The notes under the pieces are model-generated. The model saw nothing but the letters and a program-made list of their open reading frames with translations, had not been told where the DNA came from and searched no databases. A stretch of 64,000 nucleotides of DNA from Shinella kummerowiae (GTDB lineage: Bacteria; Pseudomonadota; Alphaproteobacteria; Rhizobiales; Rhizobiaceae): assembly GCF_009827055.1 (NCBI RefSeq), contig NZ_WUMK01000005.1, positions 186,001 to 250,000 on the forward strand, in the 5' to 3' direction. Below, in pieces: positions 45,457 to 53,441 of this stretch. The position numbers and the translations under genes are program-made. Within the stretch, counting starts at the first letter, position 1; each line of letters begins with the position of its first letter.

Positions 45457-46338
45457 ATGACACTTTCTCTTTCGAGAAGGCTGGTGGTGTGCGCGCTGCT
45501 GGCAGGCGGGAGCTTTTCGCTATTTTCCTCCACGGCACAGGCTTTCGACCTCGCCGAGCAGGGTAAATTGACGGTCGCCTTCACCGGCGACATGCCGGGC
45601 TCCGGCTGGCAGGATGGCAAGCTGATCGGCTATGACGGCGAGATCATGCAGAAGGTGGCCGAAAAACTTGGTCTCCAGGTTCAGCCGGCTCTGATGGAGT
45701 GGTCTGGCACCATTGCCTCGGTCGAGGCGAGCCGCGTCGATGTGATGCTCGGCACGATGGGCTGGACGGAAAAGCGCACCCAGATCATGAGCCTTTCCGA
45801 ACCGATCCACTACTTCAAGAACGGCATCATGCAGTCTTCGAAGACCAACTGGGACAAGCTCTCCGACCTGGAAGGCAAGAAGGTCGGCACCATCACCGGC
45901 TTTTCGTTCGTGCCCGAACTGAAGAAGATTTCAGGCCTGGAACTGTCGCTTTACGACACATCCGATGCCGCCGTGCGCGATCTCATCGCCGGCCGCATCG
46001 ATGCCGTCATCGGCGATCCGCCGGTCGTTTCCTATGCGATCAAGCAGAATCCGGACTGGAACATGCATTTCCTCGCCTTCACCGACACAAGTCCCGACTT
46101 TCCCCTGCTGACGGGCCTCGGGCAGGTGGTCTACGGCTTCAACAAGAAGAACGACGACCTGCGCCAGAAGGTGGACGGCATCATCGCCGAGATGTGGAAG
46201 ACCTGCGAGATGAAGGCGATCGGCGAGCGCTACGGCCTTTCCGCCGATGTCTGGTATACGCCTGCCGGTGAGAATTTCCGGGCCGGCGTCGACCGCGCCG
46301 CGGATTACAAGCTGCCATCCTGCGCAGCCGGTGGCTGA
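45457..46338 (+). CDS. Polar amino acid ABC transporter substrate-binding protein (SBP_bac_3)
   Basis: A 293-residue periplasmic receptor. Residues 1-28 form a signal peptide ending in AQA. The mature protein has LTVAFTGDMPGSGWQDGKL and GYDGEIMQKVAEKLG, then IGDPPVVSYAIKQN near residue 187. It is the first gene of an operon with an ATPase, two permeases, a hydrolase-Rid fusion and a flavin oxidoreductase. The ligand is likely an amino acid or gamma-glutamyl or amine derivative, judged from those enzymes. AAGGATC lies before ATG 45457. Confidence 0.9.
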   Translation: MTLSLSRRLVVCALLAGGSFSLFSSTAQAFDLAEQGKLTVAFTGDMPGSGWQDGKLIGYDGEIMQKVAEKLGLQVQPALMEWSGTIASVEASRVDVMLGTMGWTEKRTQIMSLSEPIHYFKNGIMQSSKTNWDKLSDLEGKKVGTITGFSFVPELKKISGLELSLYDTSDAAVRDLIAGRIDAVIGDPPVVSYAIKQNPDWNMHFLAFTDTSPDFPLLTGLGQVVYGFNKKNDDLRQKVDGIIAEMWKTCEMKAIGERYGLSADVWYTPAGENFRAGVDRAADYKLPSCAAGG

Positions 46339-46345
46339 CGCGATC

Positions 46346-46376
46346 CGGGCGGTGGCCGCACCATGGCCGCCGCCCG
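46346..46376 (+). promoter_or_regulatory. Intercistronic hairpin after the binding-protein gene
   Basis: 12-base arms cgggcggtggcc and ggccgccgcccg pair with one G-U pair around a 7-base loop. It starts 7 bases after the stop codon and 28 bases before the ATPase start. It is the strongest of the post-binding-protein stems in this window. Confidence 0.7.
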
Positions 46377-46404
46377 ACGGTCTCTCAATCATAAGGGGAA
46401 TGCC

Positions 46405-47157
46405 ATGAACCCGCTGCTGAGCGTGACGGGCCTGACGAAGAGCTATGGTCCGGTCGAGGTGCTGAAGGGGATCGATTTCGACGTGGCGGCGGGCGAAAAG
46501 ATCGCCCTGATCGGCCCCTCCGGGTCGGGCAAGTCGACCTGCCTGCGCTGCCTGAACTTTCTGGAAAAGCCAAGTGCCGGTGAAATCCATCTCGACGGTG
46601 AACGCATCGGCGTTCGCCTCGACCGGCCGATGAACGACCGGCAGCTTGCGCCGCAGCGCGCCGAAATGGGCATGGTCTTCCAGCTCTTCAATCTCTGGCC
46701 ACACCTCTCGGTCACGGAAAACGTCGCGATTGCCGCACGCAAGGTGCGGGGCCTGTCGGCAAGGGAGGCACGCGAACTGGCGCTCGATATGCTGGCGAAG
46801 GTGCACATGACCCATCGCGCCGACGCGTCGCCGCTGGAGCTTTCCGGCGGTCAGCAGCAACGCGTCGCCATCGCCCGGGCGCTGGCCCAGAAGCCCAAGC
46901 TGATGCTGTTCGACGAGCCGACCTCGGCGCTCGACCCCGAACTGGTGCACGAAGTGCTGAAGGTGATGGAGGAACTCGCCGCAGAGGGGCGCACCATGCT
47001 GATCGTGACGCATGAGATCGCCTTTGCCCGCGATATCGCCGACCGGGTGCTGTTCCTGGATGGCGGCAGGATCGTCGAGCAGGGGCCGGCGCGCGATCTG
47101 ATCCTGTCTCCACGCGAGCCGAGAACCCAGGCGTTTCTCCGCCAGATCCGGCATTGA
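46405..47157 (+). CDS. Polar amino acid ABC transporter ATP-binding protein (GlnQ/HisP-like)
   Basis: A 250-residue ATPase with Walker [10 protein letters not shown], signature [15 protein letters not shown], Walker [16 protein letters not shown] and switch histidine IVTHEIAFA. AGGGG lies before ATG 46405; an earlier frame extension runs into the hairpin. Confidence 0.94.
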   Translation: MNPLLSVTGLTKSYGPVEVLKGIDFDVAAGEKIALIGPSGSGKSTCLRCLNFLEKPSAGEIHLDGERIGVRLDRPMNDRQLAPQRAEMGMVFQLFNLWPHLSVTENVAIAARKVRGLSAREARELALDMLAKVHMTHRADASPLELSGGQQQRVAIARALAQKPKLMLFDEPTSALDPELVHEVLKVMEELAAEGRTMLIVTHEIAFARDIADRVLFLDGGRIVEQGPARDLILSPREPRTQAFLRQIRH

Positions 47158-47167
47158 GGGGCGTGGT

Positions 47168-47827
47168 ATGATCGGGTCATCAACCTTCACCCTGATTTTG
47201 CAAGGACTGCTCACCGGGGCTGGCGTCACCGTCGTTGTCACGCTGGTGTCGTTGTTGCTGAGCCTATCCCTCGGCTTCGGTCTCGCTCTCGTCCGCCAGT
47301 TCGCAAAGCGCCGCGGGCTGCACGCCATGATCGACCTCTATTGTGAGATCATGCGCAACATTCCAGCGTTGACCCATCTGTTCATCCTCTATTTCGGGCT
47401 GGCCAGCATCGGATTCCGGCTCTCGTCCATGGCCGCCGCGATCCTCGGCCTGGGGCTGATCGGCGCCGCCGTCACCTGCGATCTTTTTCGCGCGGGTTTT
47501 GCGGCCCTGCCGAAAGGCCAGGCCGAGGCCGCGCTTGCGGTCGGCTTCACACCCTCCCAGACGATCCTCGATATCCTCACCCCGCAGGCCATGCGCCTCG
47601 CGCTGCCGTCGCTTGGAAACTATGCCGTGCAGCTTTTGAAAGACACATCCATCGTTTCCGCCATCGCCGCGCCGGAGATCATGTTCTACGCCCGCTCCCT
47701 GGTGACCTCGTCGTTCCAGACCACACTGATCTACACCATGGTCGCCGTGCTCTACCTCGCGCTCGCCCTGCCGCTGATGCAGGCGATCCGTGTTCTCGAA
47801 ACCCGATACGGAAAGCTGAAGGCATGA
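47168..47827 (+). CDS. Polar amino acid ABC transporter permease
   Basis: A 219-residue membrane protein of the HisM/GlnP family. The N-terminal motif MRNIPALTHLFILYFG and docking loop LPKGQAEAALAVGFTPSQTI are visible. GAGGGG lies 8 bases before ATG 47168. It overlaps the next permease by 4 bases. Confidence 0.92.
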   Translation: MIGSSTFTLILQGLLTGAGVTVVVTLVSLLLSLSLGFGLALVRQFAKRRGLHAMIDLYCEIMRNIPALTHLFILYFGLASIGFRLSSMAAAILGLGLIGAAVTCDLFRAGFAALPKGQAEAALAVGFTPSQTILDILTPQAMRLALPSLGNYAVQLLKDTSIVSAIAAPEIMFYARSLVTSSFQTTLIYTMVAVLYLALALPLMQAIRVLETRYGKLKA

Positions 47828-48486
47828 TCAGGTTCATCCAGCCCTACATCGACCATGCCGGCGAATGGTTGCCGCTGCTTCTGGAGGCGATGGGCAAGAC
47901 GGCATTGCTTTCGGTCTCGGCCTTCGCCTTGTCGCTGGTGTTCGGACTTCTGCTGGCGCTCTGCCGCAACACGCGGTGGCGGGCGCTGGAGCGCGGCGTG
48001 GCGTTTTACGTCACGGCCGCGCGCGGGGTGCCGCTTCTCGCCATTCTTTTCCTGCTCTATTTCGGACTGCCGGGTATCGGCGTCACCTTCGACGCCTTCA
48101 CCGCGGCCATCCTCGGGCTGGCGCTCGCCTTCGCCGCGCAGGTGGCGGAACTGTTTCGCGCCGGCCTGATGGCAATCCCCGCCGGCCAGCGTGAAGCCGC
48201 CCTTGCCGTCGGTTTCACGCCCTATCAGAGCTTTACGCTGATCGTGTTGCCGCAAGTGGTGCGCATCAGCATTGCCCCGCTCATTGTCACCTTCGTCTCG
48301 CTGCTGAAGGACTCTTCTCTCGCATCGCTGATCACGGTCGACGAACTGGTGCTGACAGGCCGGGCCATGGCGACGGAATACTTCCTGCCTTTGCAGATCT
48401 ATGTCGCCGTGGGCGTCTGCTACTTCCTGATCGCCTGGCCCTTTTCGCTTCTCTCCAGGCGTCTCGCGCCTACCGCGGCCCGCTAA
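47824..48486 (+). CDS. Polar amino acid ABC transporter permease, second
   Basis: A 220-residue membrane protein of the same family (AARGVPLLAILFLLYFG, docking loop IPAGQREAALAVGFTPYQSF). It pairs with the preceding permease; the ATGA overlap couples them. Confidence 0.92.
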   Translation: MIRFIQPYIDHAGEWLPLLLEAMGKTALLSVSAFALSLVFGLLLALCRNTRWRALERGVAFYVTAARGVPLLAILFLLYFGLPGIGVTFDAFTAAILGLALAFAAQVAELFRAGLMAIPAGQREAALAVGFTPYQSFTLIVLPQVVRISIAPLIVTFVSLLKDSSLASLITVDELVLTGRAMATEYFLPLQIYVAVGVCYFLIAWPFSLLSRRLAPTAAR

Positions 48487-48507
48487 CATCCATCGAAAGA
48501 CAAGACA

Positions 48508-49707
48508 ATGATACCTCCTTCCCCTGAAGGCCGCCCGACCCGGCGTGCCATCATCCTCCTGACGCCGGATATCGACGACCCGGTCGGCCCCTCCACCGAG
48601 AGGACCTATGCCGTGCGGGCCAACTATGCAGCGGCGATCAGCGAGGCGGGCGGTGTTCCGCTGATCCTTCCCTATGAAACGCAGGCGCTTGCCGCGGCGC
48701 TTGATCTCGCCGATGGCGTGCTGATAACGGGTACGATCCCCGGCACGGAAGGGGCGGCCGAGAGACGGTCGTTCGAATTGAAGCTCATCGAACATGCGAT
48801 CACGGCCGGAAAACCGCTGCTTGGCATCTGCCATGGCATGCAGCTGATCGGCGAATGGCTGGGCGGCACCTTTACGAGGAGCCTGCCCGCGTCACACAGT
48901 AAAACCGTCGATCACATGCCGAGTGCGGTTGCGGATCGGATCGCCCACGACATAGCGGTGGAGCCGGGAAGCGTGCTTGCCGACATCTCCGGTGGCGGCA
49001 CGGCCCAAGTGAACAGCCTGCATCGGCATGCCCTGACCGGTGTCGGCCGGTTCCGCGTCGCCGCCCGCGCCCGGGACGGGGTGATCGAGGCCTTCGAGGG
49101 GGAAACGCCGGGCTTTTGCCTCGGCATTCAGTGGCACCCCGAATATCGCCTGACGGATTTTGACCGCGCGATCTTCCGCATGTTCGTGGTGCGAAGCGCC
49201 GCGCGAGGGGCGAAGAGTGGGCCTGCGACACTGCATTGCTCGGTGCGGGGCCGTCTTGCCGCGCTCGGTCTTGCCCTGCCGGAAGTCTCCGAACCGCCTG
49301 GCGCCTTTGTCGGTGCGGTCAGGACTGGCGATATCGTGACGGTATCCGGCCAGGTGCCCTTGAAGGACAGGACCGTTCTTCGAACGGGCCATCTGGGAAA
49401 CGGCGTGTCTCTCGAGGACGGGCGCGAATGCGCCCGCTGGGCATGTCTCAACGCGCTCGCGCAATTGGAGCGGATCGCCGGGCGGTTCGACCGGGTGAAG
49501 GGATTCGTCCGGCTTGCCGGCTATGTCGCCGCCACTGCCGATTTTACGCAGCACGGGGCGGTGGTTGATGGTGCCTCCGAATTGCTGCGCGAGATTTTCC
49601 CGGCCTGCTGGCCGCATGCCCGTCTCGCCGTGGGCGTCGGATCGCTGCCGCGCGGCGTGCCGGTGGAGATCGAGCTGACGGCGCTGCTTGGCGACGCGGA
49701 GGGCTGA
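48508..49707 (+). CDS. Fusion of gamma-glutamyl hydrolase-like (peptidase C26) domain with a Rid/YjgF domain
   Basis: A 399-residue two-domain protein. Residues about 12-230 are a class I glutamine-amidotransferase-like C26 domain: nucleophile C108 in LGICHGMQ, and H210/E212 in IQWHPEY complete the triad. This is the PuuD-like layout, where gamma-glutamyl amines are cleaved. Residues about 245-395 are a Rid (YjgF) domain: VTVSGQVPL, then an arginine in HARLAVGVGSLP (R372), the residue that fixes the carboxylate in RidA. Rid proteins hydrolyse reactive enamines/imines. The combination in one chain, next to a DadA-like flavoenzyme, suggests hydrolysis followed by safe disposal of an imine. It lies 21 bases after the last permease. 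Confidence 0.85.
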   Translation: MIPPSPEGRPTRRAIILLTPDIDDPVGPSTERTYAVRANYAAAISEAGGVPLILPYETQALAAALDLADGVLITGTIPGTEGAAERRSFELKLIEHAITAGKPLLGICHGMQLIGEWLGGTFTRSLPASHSKTVDHMPSAVADRIAHDIAVEPGSVLADISGGGTAQVNSLHRHALTGVGRFRVAARARDGVIEAFEGETPGFCLGIQWHPEYRLTDFDRAIFRMFVVRSAARGAKSGPATLHCSVRGRLAALGLALPEVSEPPGAFVGAVRTGDIVTVSGQVPLKDRTVLRTGHLGNGVSLEDGRECARWACLNALAQLERIAGRFDRVKGFVRLAGYVAATADFTQHGAVVDGASELLREIFPACWPHARLAVGVGSLPRGVPVEIELTALLGDAEG

Positions 49708-49711
49708 GGCG

Positions 49712-50920
49712 ATGCACATCGGCGTTATCGGGGCGGGCGTGGTCGGCGTTTCGTCGGCCTATCTGCTGGCGCGGGCCGGACACAGCGTCACCTTGATCGA
49801 TGCGGAGATGGCACCGGGAAGGGGGGCGAGTGCGGCCAATGCGGGCCAATTGTCCTGGGCCTATGGCGATGCCATGGCCTCGCCCGCCTTGCTGCGGCAT
49901 CTGCCGGCCATTGTCGCGCATCGCGATCCGGCATTTCACGTCCGCCTGCGGCTCGATGCGGATTTTCTGCGCTGGGGTCTCCGGTTTCTGGCCAACGCGC
50001 CGGCGCGGCGCTGGTGGAAGAACACCAGCGCCATTCTGCAACTCGCCAAGGAATCCCGACAGGAAATGGCAATGCTTCTGGCGGAGGCGGATCTGGCTTT
50101 CGACTACCGCGTTGCCGGCAAGCTGCATCTCTATCCGGATGCGTCGAGCCTTGCCGCGGCCCGCCCGACCGTCGAGCGCAAGCGGCAGATGGGCCTTGAC
50201 CAGCGCATGCTGTCGAGGGCCGAAGCCGAAGTCGTGGAGCCGGCGCTGAGAACCTATCAGGGTGAGATAGCCGGCGCCGTCTACACCCCGGATGATGCGC
50301 TCGGCGATGCGGCGGCATTTTGCCGGCAACTAACGGACTTGATGGTGCGCCGTTCTGCCGTGTCGACGGCTTTCGGAAGGAGGGTCGTGGGGTTCGAGCA
50401 GCATGCCGGGCGCCTGTCTACCATCCGGTTTGCGGATTGCGAACCGCTGCCTGTCGATGCCGCCGTCGTGACAGCCGGCCCGCTGATCCGGACGCTAACT
50501 TCCGCCCTGCCGGAAGCACGGGCGATCCAACCCGTTGCCGGTTATTCCCTGACCGTGCCGTGGACACAAGGGGCGCCGCGCGTCAGCCTGACGGACGTGA
50601 AGCGCAAGCTCGCCTTCGCGGCGATCGGCGACCGGTTCCGCGTCGCGGGCCTTGCCGACATCGTGGCGCCCGGCTCGGGTTTTGCGCCGGATCGCTTCGC
50701 AATTCTGCGGGAAACCGCGTGCGCCGTGCTGCCCGATTGTTTCGGTCAGGCGGAATGGGCGCTGCGCTGGTCCGGTGAGCGCCCGGTGACACCAGCCTCC
50801 CACCCGACCATAGCCCCATCCCGAAAAATCCGCGGCGTCTACGTCAACGCGGGGCATGGCATGCTGGGCTGGACACTCGCGCTCGGATCCGCGAGGCGAC
50901 TGGCCGAAATGCTCGCCTGA
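49712..50920 (+). CDS. FAD-dependent amino acid oxidoreductase (DadA-like)
   Basis: A 402-residue DAO-family flavoprotein. The nucleotide motif IGVIGAGVVGVSSAYLLARAG lies in residues 3-23, and the C-terminal FAD-binding segment reads VYVNAGHGMLGWTLALGSA. It resembles the small subunit of D-amino acid dehydrogenase and may take D-amino acids, sarcosine-like or N-substituted amino acids. It starts 4 bases after the fusion gene, and GGAGGGCTGAGG gives a strong ribosome-binding site. Its imine product is a fitting substrate for the upstream Rid domain. Confidence 0.88.
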   Translation: MHIGVIGAGVVGVSSAYLLARAGHSVTLIDAEMAPGRGASAANAGQLSWAYGDAMASPALLRHLPAIVAHRDPAFHVRLRLDADFLRWGLRFLANAPARRWWKNTSAILQLAKESRQEMAMLLAEADLAFDYRVAGKLHLYPDASSLAAARPTVERKRQMGLDQRMLSRAEAEVVEPALRTYQGEIAGAVYTPDDALGDAAAFCRQLTDLMVRRSAVSTAFGRRVVGFEQHAGRLSTIRFADCEPLPVDAAVVTAGPLIRTLTSALPEARAIQPVAGYSLTVPWTQGAPRVSLTDVKRKLAFAAIGDRFRVAGLADIVAPGSGFAPDRFAILRETACAVLPDCFGQAEWALRWSGERPVTPASHPTIAPSRKIRGVYVNAGHGMLGWTLALGSARRLAEMLA

Positions 50921-51079
50921 ATGCTCTGGCACCATCGGCATGGGATGGGGGAGTGGAACTGCGGTTCAGCCTGGGACGGGCGTTGCGACTGTTGCGAAAC
51001 CTCCTATCTATCGGGGGCGCGAAAACCGGGTGAAGAGCCATCGGTTTCGTCGGGAATTCGGGAATTGGAAAGCAACAGC

Positions 51080-51367
51080 ATGCTCAAGGTCATCGCACAG
51101 GATTTCATACGAGCCGAGGCAATCGGCATCGTGACACCGCTCTATCGAGAGCTCGTGGAACTCACCCGCCGGGAGCCGCTGTGCATGGGCTATGACCTCT
51201 TCACGGACCAGAAGGACCCGGGCCACTTCATCTTCATCGAAACGTGGCCCGATCGTGCAGCGTTGGACCTTCATTGCGCCACCGAGCACTTTCGCCGGCT
51301 TGTACCGCAGATTGACGCCCACCTGCGGGAAAGGGGGACCTACATCCTGATGGACGTTTTTGCCTGA
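51080..51367 (+). CDS. Antibiotic biosynthesis monooxygenase (ABM)-fold protein
   Basis: A 95-residue protein with the small ferredoxin-like fold of YgiN/ABM proteins: MLKVIAQDFIRAE at the start, CMGYDLFTDQKDPGHFIFIETW in the middle and a terminal histidine-rich helix with CATEHFRRLVP. Such proteins are dimeric quinone or heme-related monooxygenases, or act in small-molecule clean-up. The start is ATG 51080 with GGAAAG about 8 bases upstream. It stands alone. Confidence 0.8.
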   Translation: MLKVIAQDFIRAEAIGIVTPLYRELVELTRREPLCMGYDLFTDQKDPGHFIFIETWPDRAALDLHCATEHFRRLVPQIDAHLRERGTYILMDVFA

Positions 51368-51380
51368 GCCGTCCTTGCCA

Positions 51381-51956
51381 TCAGAAGAGGCGTCCCGCAT
51401 CCAGGGCCTCTTCGGCATCCTCGATCGGCATGGACAGGATGGTTTTGCCGATGTCGAAGCCGAAGCCTGCCCTGGCAAAGGCGGAGAGCTCCTTGGCTTT
51501 CCGCTTGTCATCGAGCGCCACCTTCCGGAAGGGGCCAAACGCTCGTTTGCGGGCAAGGACGAGGGCTGCATAAAAATCGTCGATTGCGGCGACGGCCTCG
51601 GCTGCCGTATCCTTTGCAACGCCCTTTTGTGAGAGCTTCTGCGACACTGCGCGCCGGGATTTTCCGCTGCGCATGCCGGAGCGGCTGCTTGTCTCGGCAT
51701 AGGCGCGGTCGTCGAGCGCGTTGATATCGTAGCCGAATGTCACCGCCGAGTCGGCGAGCGCCTTGACCTGCGCATCGGTGATGTCCTCGAACTTTTCGCG
51801 CGCCTTGCGCGCAACGGCGTCATACAGCTGCTTTTCCGTATGCATGCTGCGCCCGAGGCGGTAGATCGCCGAATTGCGCGCCCAGGACAGCATGCGCGGC
51901 GACGGCGTGTCGGGGGGTGTCGTATCGTCGTGTATGTCTGAATCAGGCTCGGCCAT
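51381..51956 (-). CDS. recX: RecX family regulatory protein
   Basis: A 191-residue helical repeat protein. RMLSWARNSAIYRLGRSMHTEKQLYDAV (in pieces) and the second repeat with SGKSRRAVSQKLSQKGV fit the three-helix RecX repeats. RecX inhibits RecA filaments. No recA is in view, which is common in rhizobia. The first 20 residues are acidic and low-complexity. Function is by family; the match is moderate. Confidence 0.75.
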   Translation of the reverse strand: MAEPDSDIHDDTTPPDTPSPRMLSWARNSAIYRLGRSMHTEKQLYDAVARKAREKFEDITDAQVKALADSAVTFGYDINALDDRAYAETSSRSGMRSGKSRRAVSQKLSQKGVAKDTAAEAVAAIDDFYAALVLARKRAFGPFRKVALDDKRKAKELSAFARAGFGFDIGKTILSMPIEDAEEALDAGRLF

Positions 51957-52021
51957 TCGTCACTGCGATCGCGTTTATCCGCGTTATGATTTGCCGCAAT
52001 GGTATTCCGATCGTTCGGTGA

Positions 52022-52105
52022 AAGACAAGGTTCAGGCGACGACGTCCTTGTCTTGCCAATCTCGCGGCCTGCTGTGCACTGGAGGGACTTGTCGCGGTGA
52101 CAAGT
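52022..52105. promoter_or_regulatory. Two inverted repeats with GACAAG/CTTGTC arms
   Basis: aagacaagg (52022-52030) and ccttgtctt (52046-52054) form perfect 9-base arms with a 15-base loop. acttgtc (52087-52093) and gacaagt (52099-52105) form a second palindrome with a 5-base spacer. All four half-sites share GACAAG or its complement. They lie in the leader of the DHDPS-family gene, ending 57 bases before it. Confidence 0.45.
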
Positions 52106-52162
52106 GGTTGATCGCCTTCAGGATCGCCCGCGGGCTATAGAATTTGCGGCAGGAGAACCACA

Positions 52163-53053
52163 ATGACCCTTTTCAGCGGCCTTTCGGCCTTTTCCATCAC
52201 CCCGACGGATACCGCAGGACGCGTCGATACGGCAGCACTCGCCCGTCTGCTCGAACGCATCTGCACAGCCGGCGCTCATTCGATCGGTCTTCTCGGCAGC
52301 ACCGGCGGATATGCCTTCCTCTTGCGGGAAGAACGGCGTCGCGCGGTGGCCGCCGCCGTGGAGAGCGTCGAGGGCCGGATTCCGATCATCGTCGGCGTCG
52401 GCGCGCTGCGCACGGACGAAGCCGAATTGCTGGCGCAGGACGCCAGCAAGGCCGGGGCGACAGGGCTGCTGCTCGCACCCATGTCCTATACGCCGCTGAC
52501 GGAGGAGGAGGTCTTCCAGCACATGTCCGCCGTCGCGAAGGCGGGCGACCTACCGCTCTGCATCTACAACAATCCGGGCACCACTCGGTTCGTCTTCAGC
52601 GACGACCTCATCGTGCGGCTCGCCGAGGTGCCAAACATCGCCGCCATCAAGATGCCTTTGCCGGCCGATGGCGATTTTCGCGGCAAACTCGGCCGTCTGC
52701 GCGCGCGGTTGCCGGCGGATTTTGCCATTGGCTACAGCGGCGATTGGGGTGCTGCCGGTTCGTTGCTAGCGGGCGGTGACGCCTGGTACAGCGTTGTCGC
52801 CGGCCTTCTGCCAGCCGAGGCATTGGCGCTCACCCATGCGGCGATGGCCGGCGACCGGGCACAAGCCGAGCGGCTCGACCAGGCATTCCAGCCGCTCTGG
52901 AACCTGTTCAAGGAATTCGGCAGTTTCCGCGTGATGTATGCCATCGCGGGCATCCTCGGCCTTTGCCAAGTCGATCCGCCGCGCCCCATCCTGCCCTTGC
53001 GCTCCGATGACGTGGCACGTGTGAGGGTTGCGGTTGATCACCTTCGAGCGTGA
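52163..53053 (+). CDS. Dihydrodipicolinate synthase/N-acetylneuraminate lyase family protein
   Basis: A 296-residue TIM-barrel aldolase. The Schiff-base lysine is in IAAIKMPLP (about residue 172) and the tyrosine in CIYNNPGTTRF (about residue 134). The GTTGE loop reads GSTGGY here, with the threonine pair as S-T. The family condenses or cleaves pyruvate-linked acids; dapA function is not assumed. AGGAG precedes ATG 52163. It is a stand-alone gene. Confidence 0.88.
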   Translation: MTLFSGLSAFSITPTDTAGRVDTAALARLLERICTAGAHSIGLLGSTGGYAFLLREERRRAVAAAVESVEGRIPIIVGVGALRTDEAELLAQDASKAGATGLLLAPMSYTPLTEEEVFQHMSAVAKAGDLPLCIYNNPGTTRFVFSDDLIVRLAEVPNIAAIKMPLPADGDFRGKLGRLRARLPADFAIGYSGDWGAAGSLLAGGDAWYSVVAGLLPAEALALTHAAMAGDRAQAERLDQAFQPLWNLFKEFGSFRVMYAIAGILGLCQVDPPRPILPLRSDDVARVRVAVDHLRA

Positions 53054-53441
53054 TGGGCGCAAGTGTCGTTGCCGCTGGTGCGTTTCTGCCCGCAGTACTA
53101 TGCAAAGGGTGAGGCAACAAAAACGAGCATTTTTTCTGAAGCAATAAACCAAGAGTATATCTATGATAGGCGCACTCGCCTTGGTGTAGATTCTGAAAAT
53201 AAAAGTACTTGCGGTTGATATTTAGGAAAAGTATTGGATTTTTTAGGATTGTTGTCGGCGGATAACAGTAAAATTCAGTGATGATGTTGGAGTTATCAAT
53301 TCGATAACTGCTTTAAAGTATTGATTCCCAGTATTCCGGCGATGCGGCCGGATATTGCACTCATGTGCGGCATGACTTCATGACGGCAGAAATGAGTTCG
53401 GCGCGGCAGAAGAGGCATGTCCACGCCAGGAAATGTCCATC
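53054..53441. other. AT-rich intergenic region upstream of a chemoreceptor gene
   Basis: 388 bases without a gene. The stretch 53120-53330 is clearly richer in A and T than the rest of the window. It contains agttatc (53291-53297) and gataact (53303-53309), an inverted repeat with a 5-base spacer. No RNA gene or consensus promoter could be fixed. Confidence 0.6.

Noticed and set aside
53120-53330. Replication origin or mobile-element remnant in the AT-rich region
   Set aside because: No iterons, DnaA-box cluster, terminal repeats or transposase fragments were seen.
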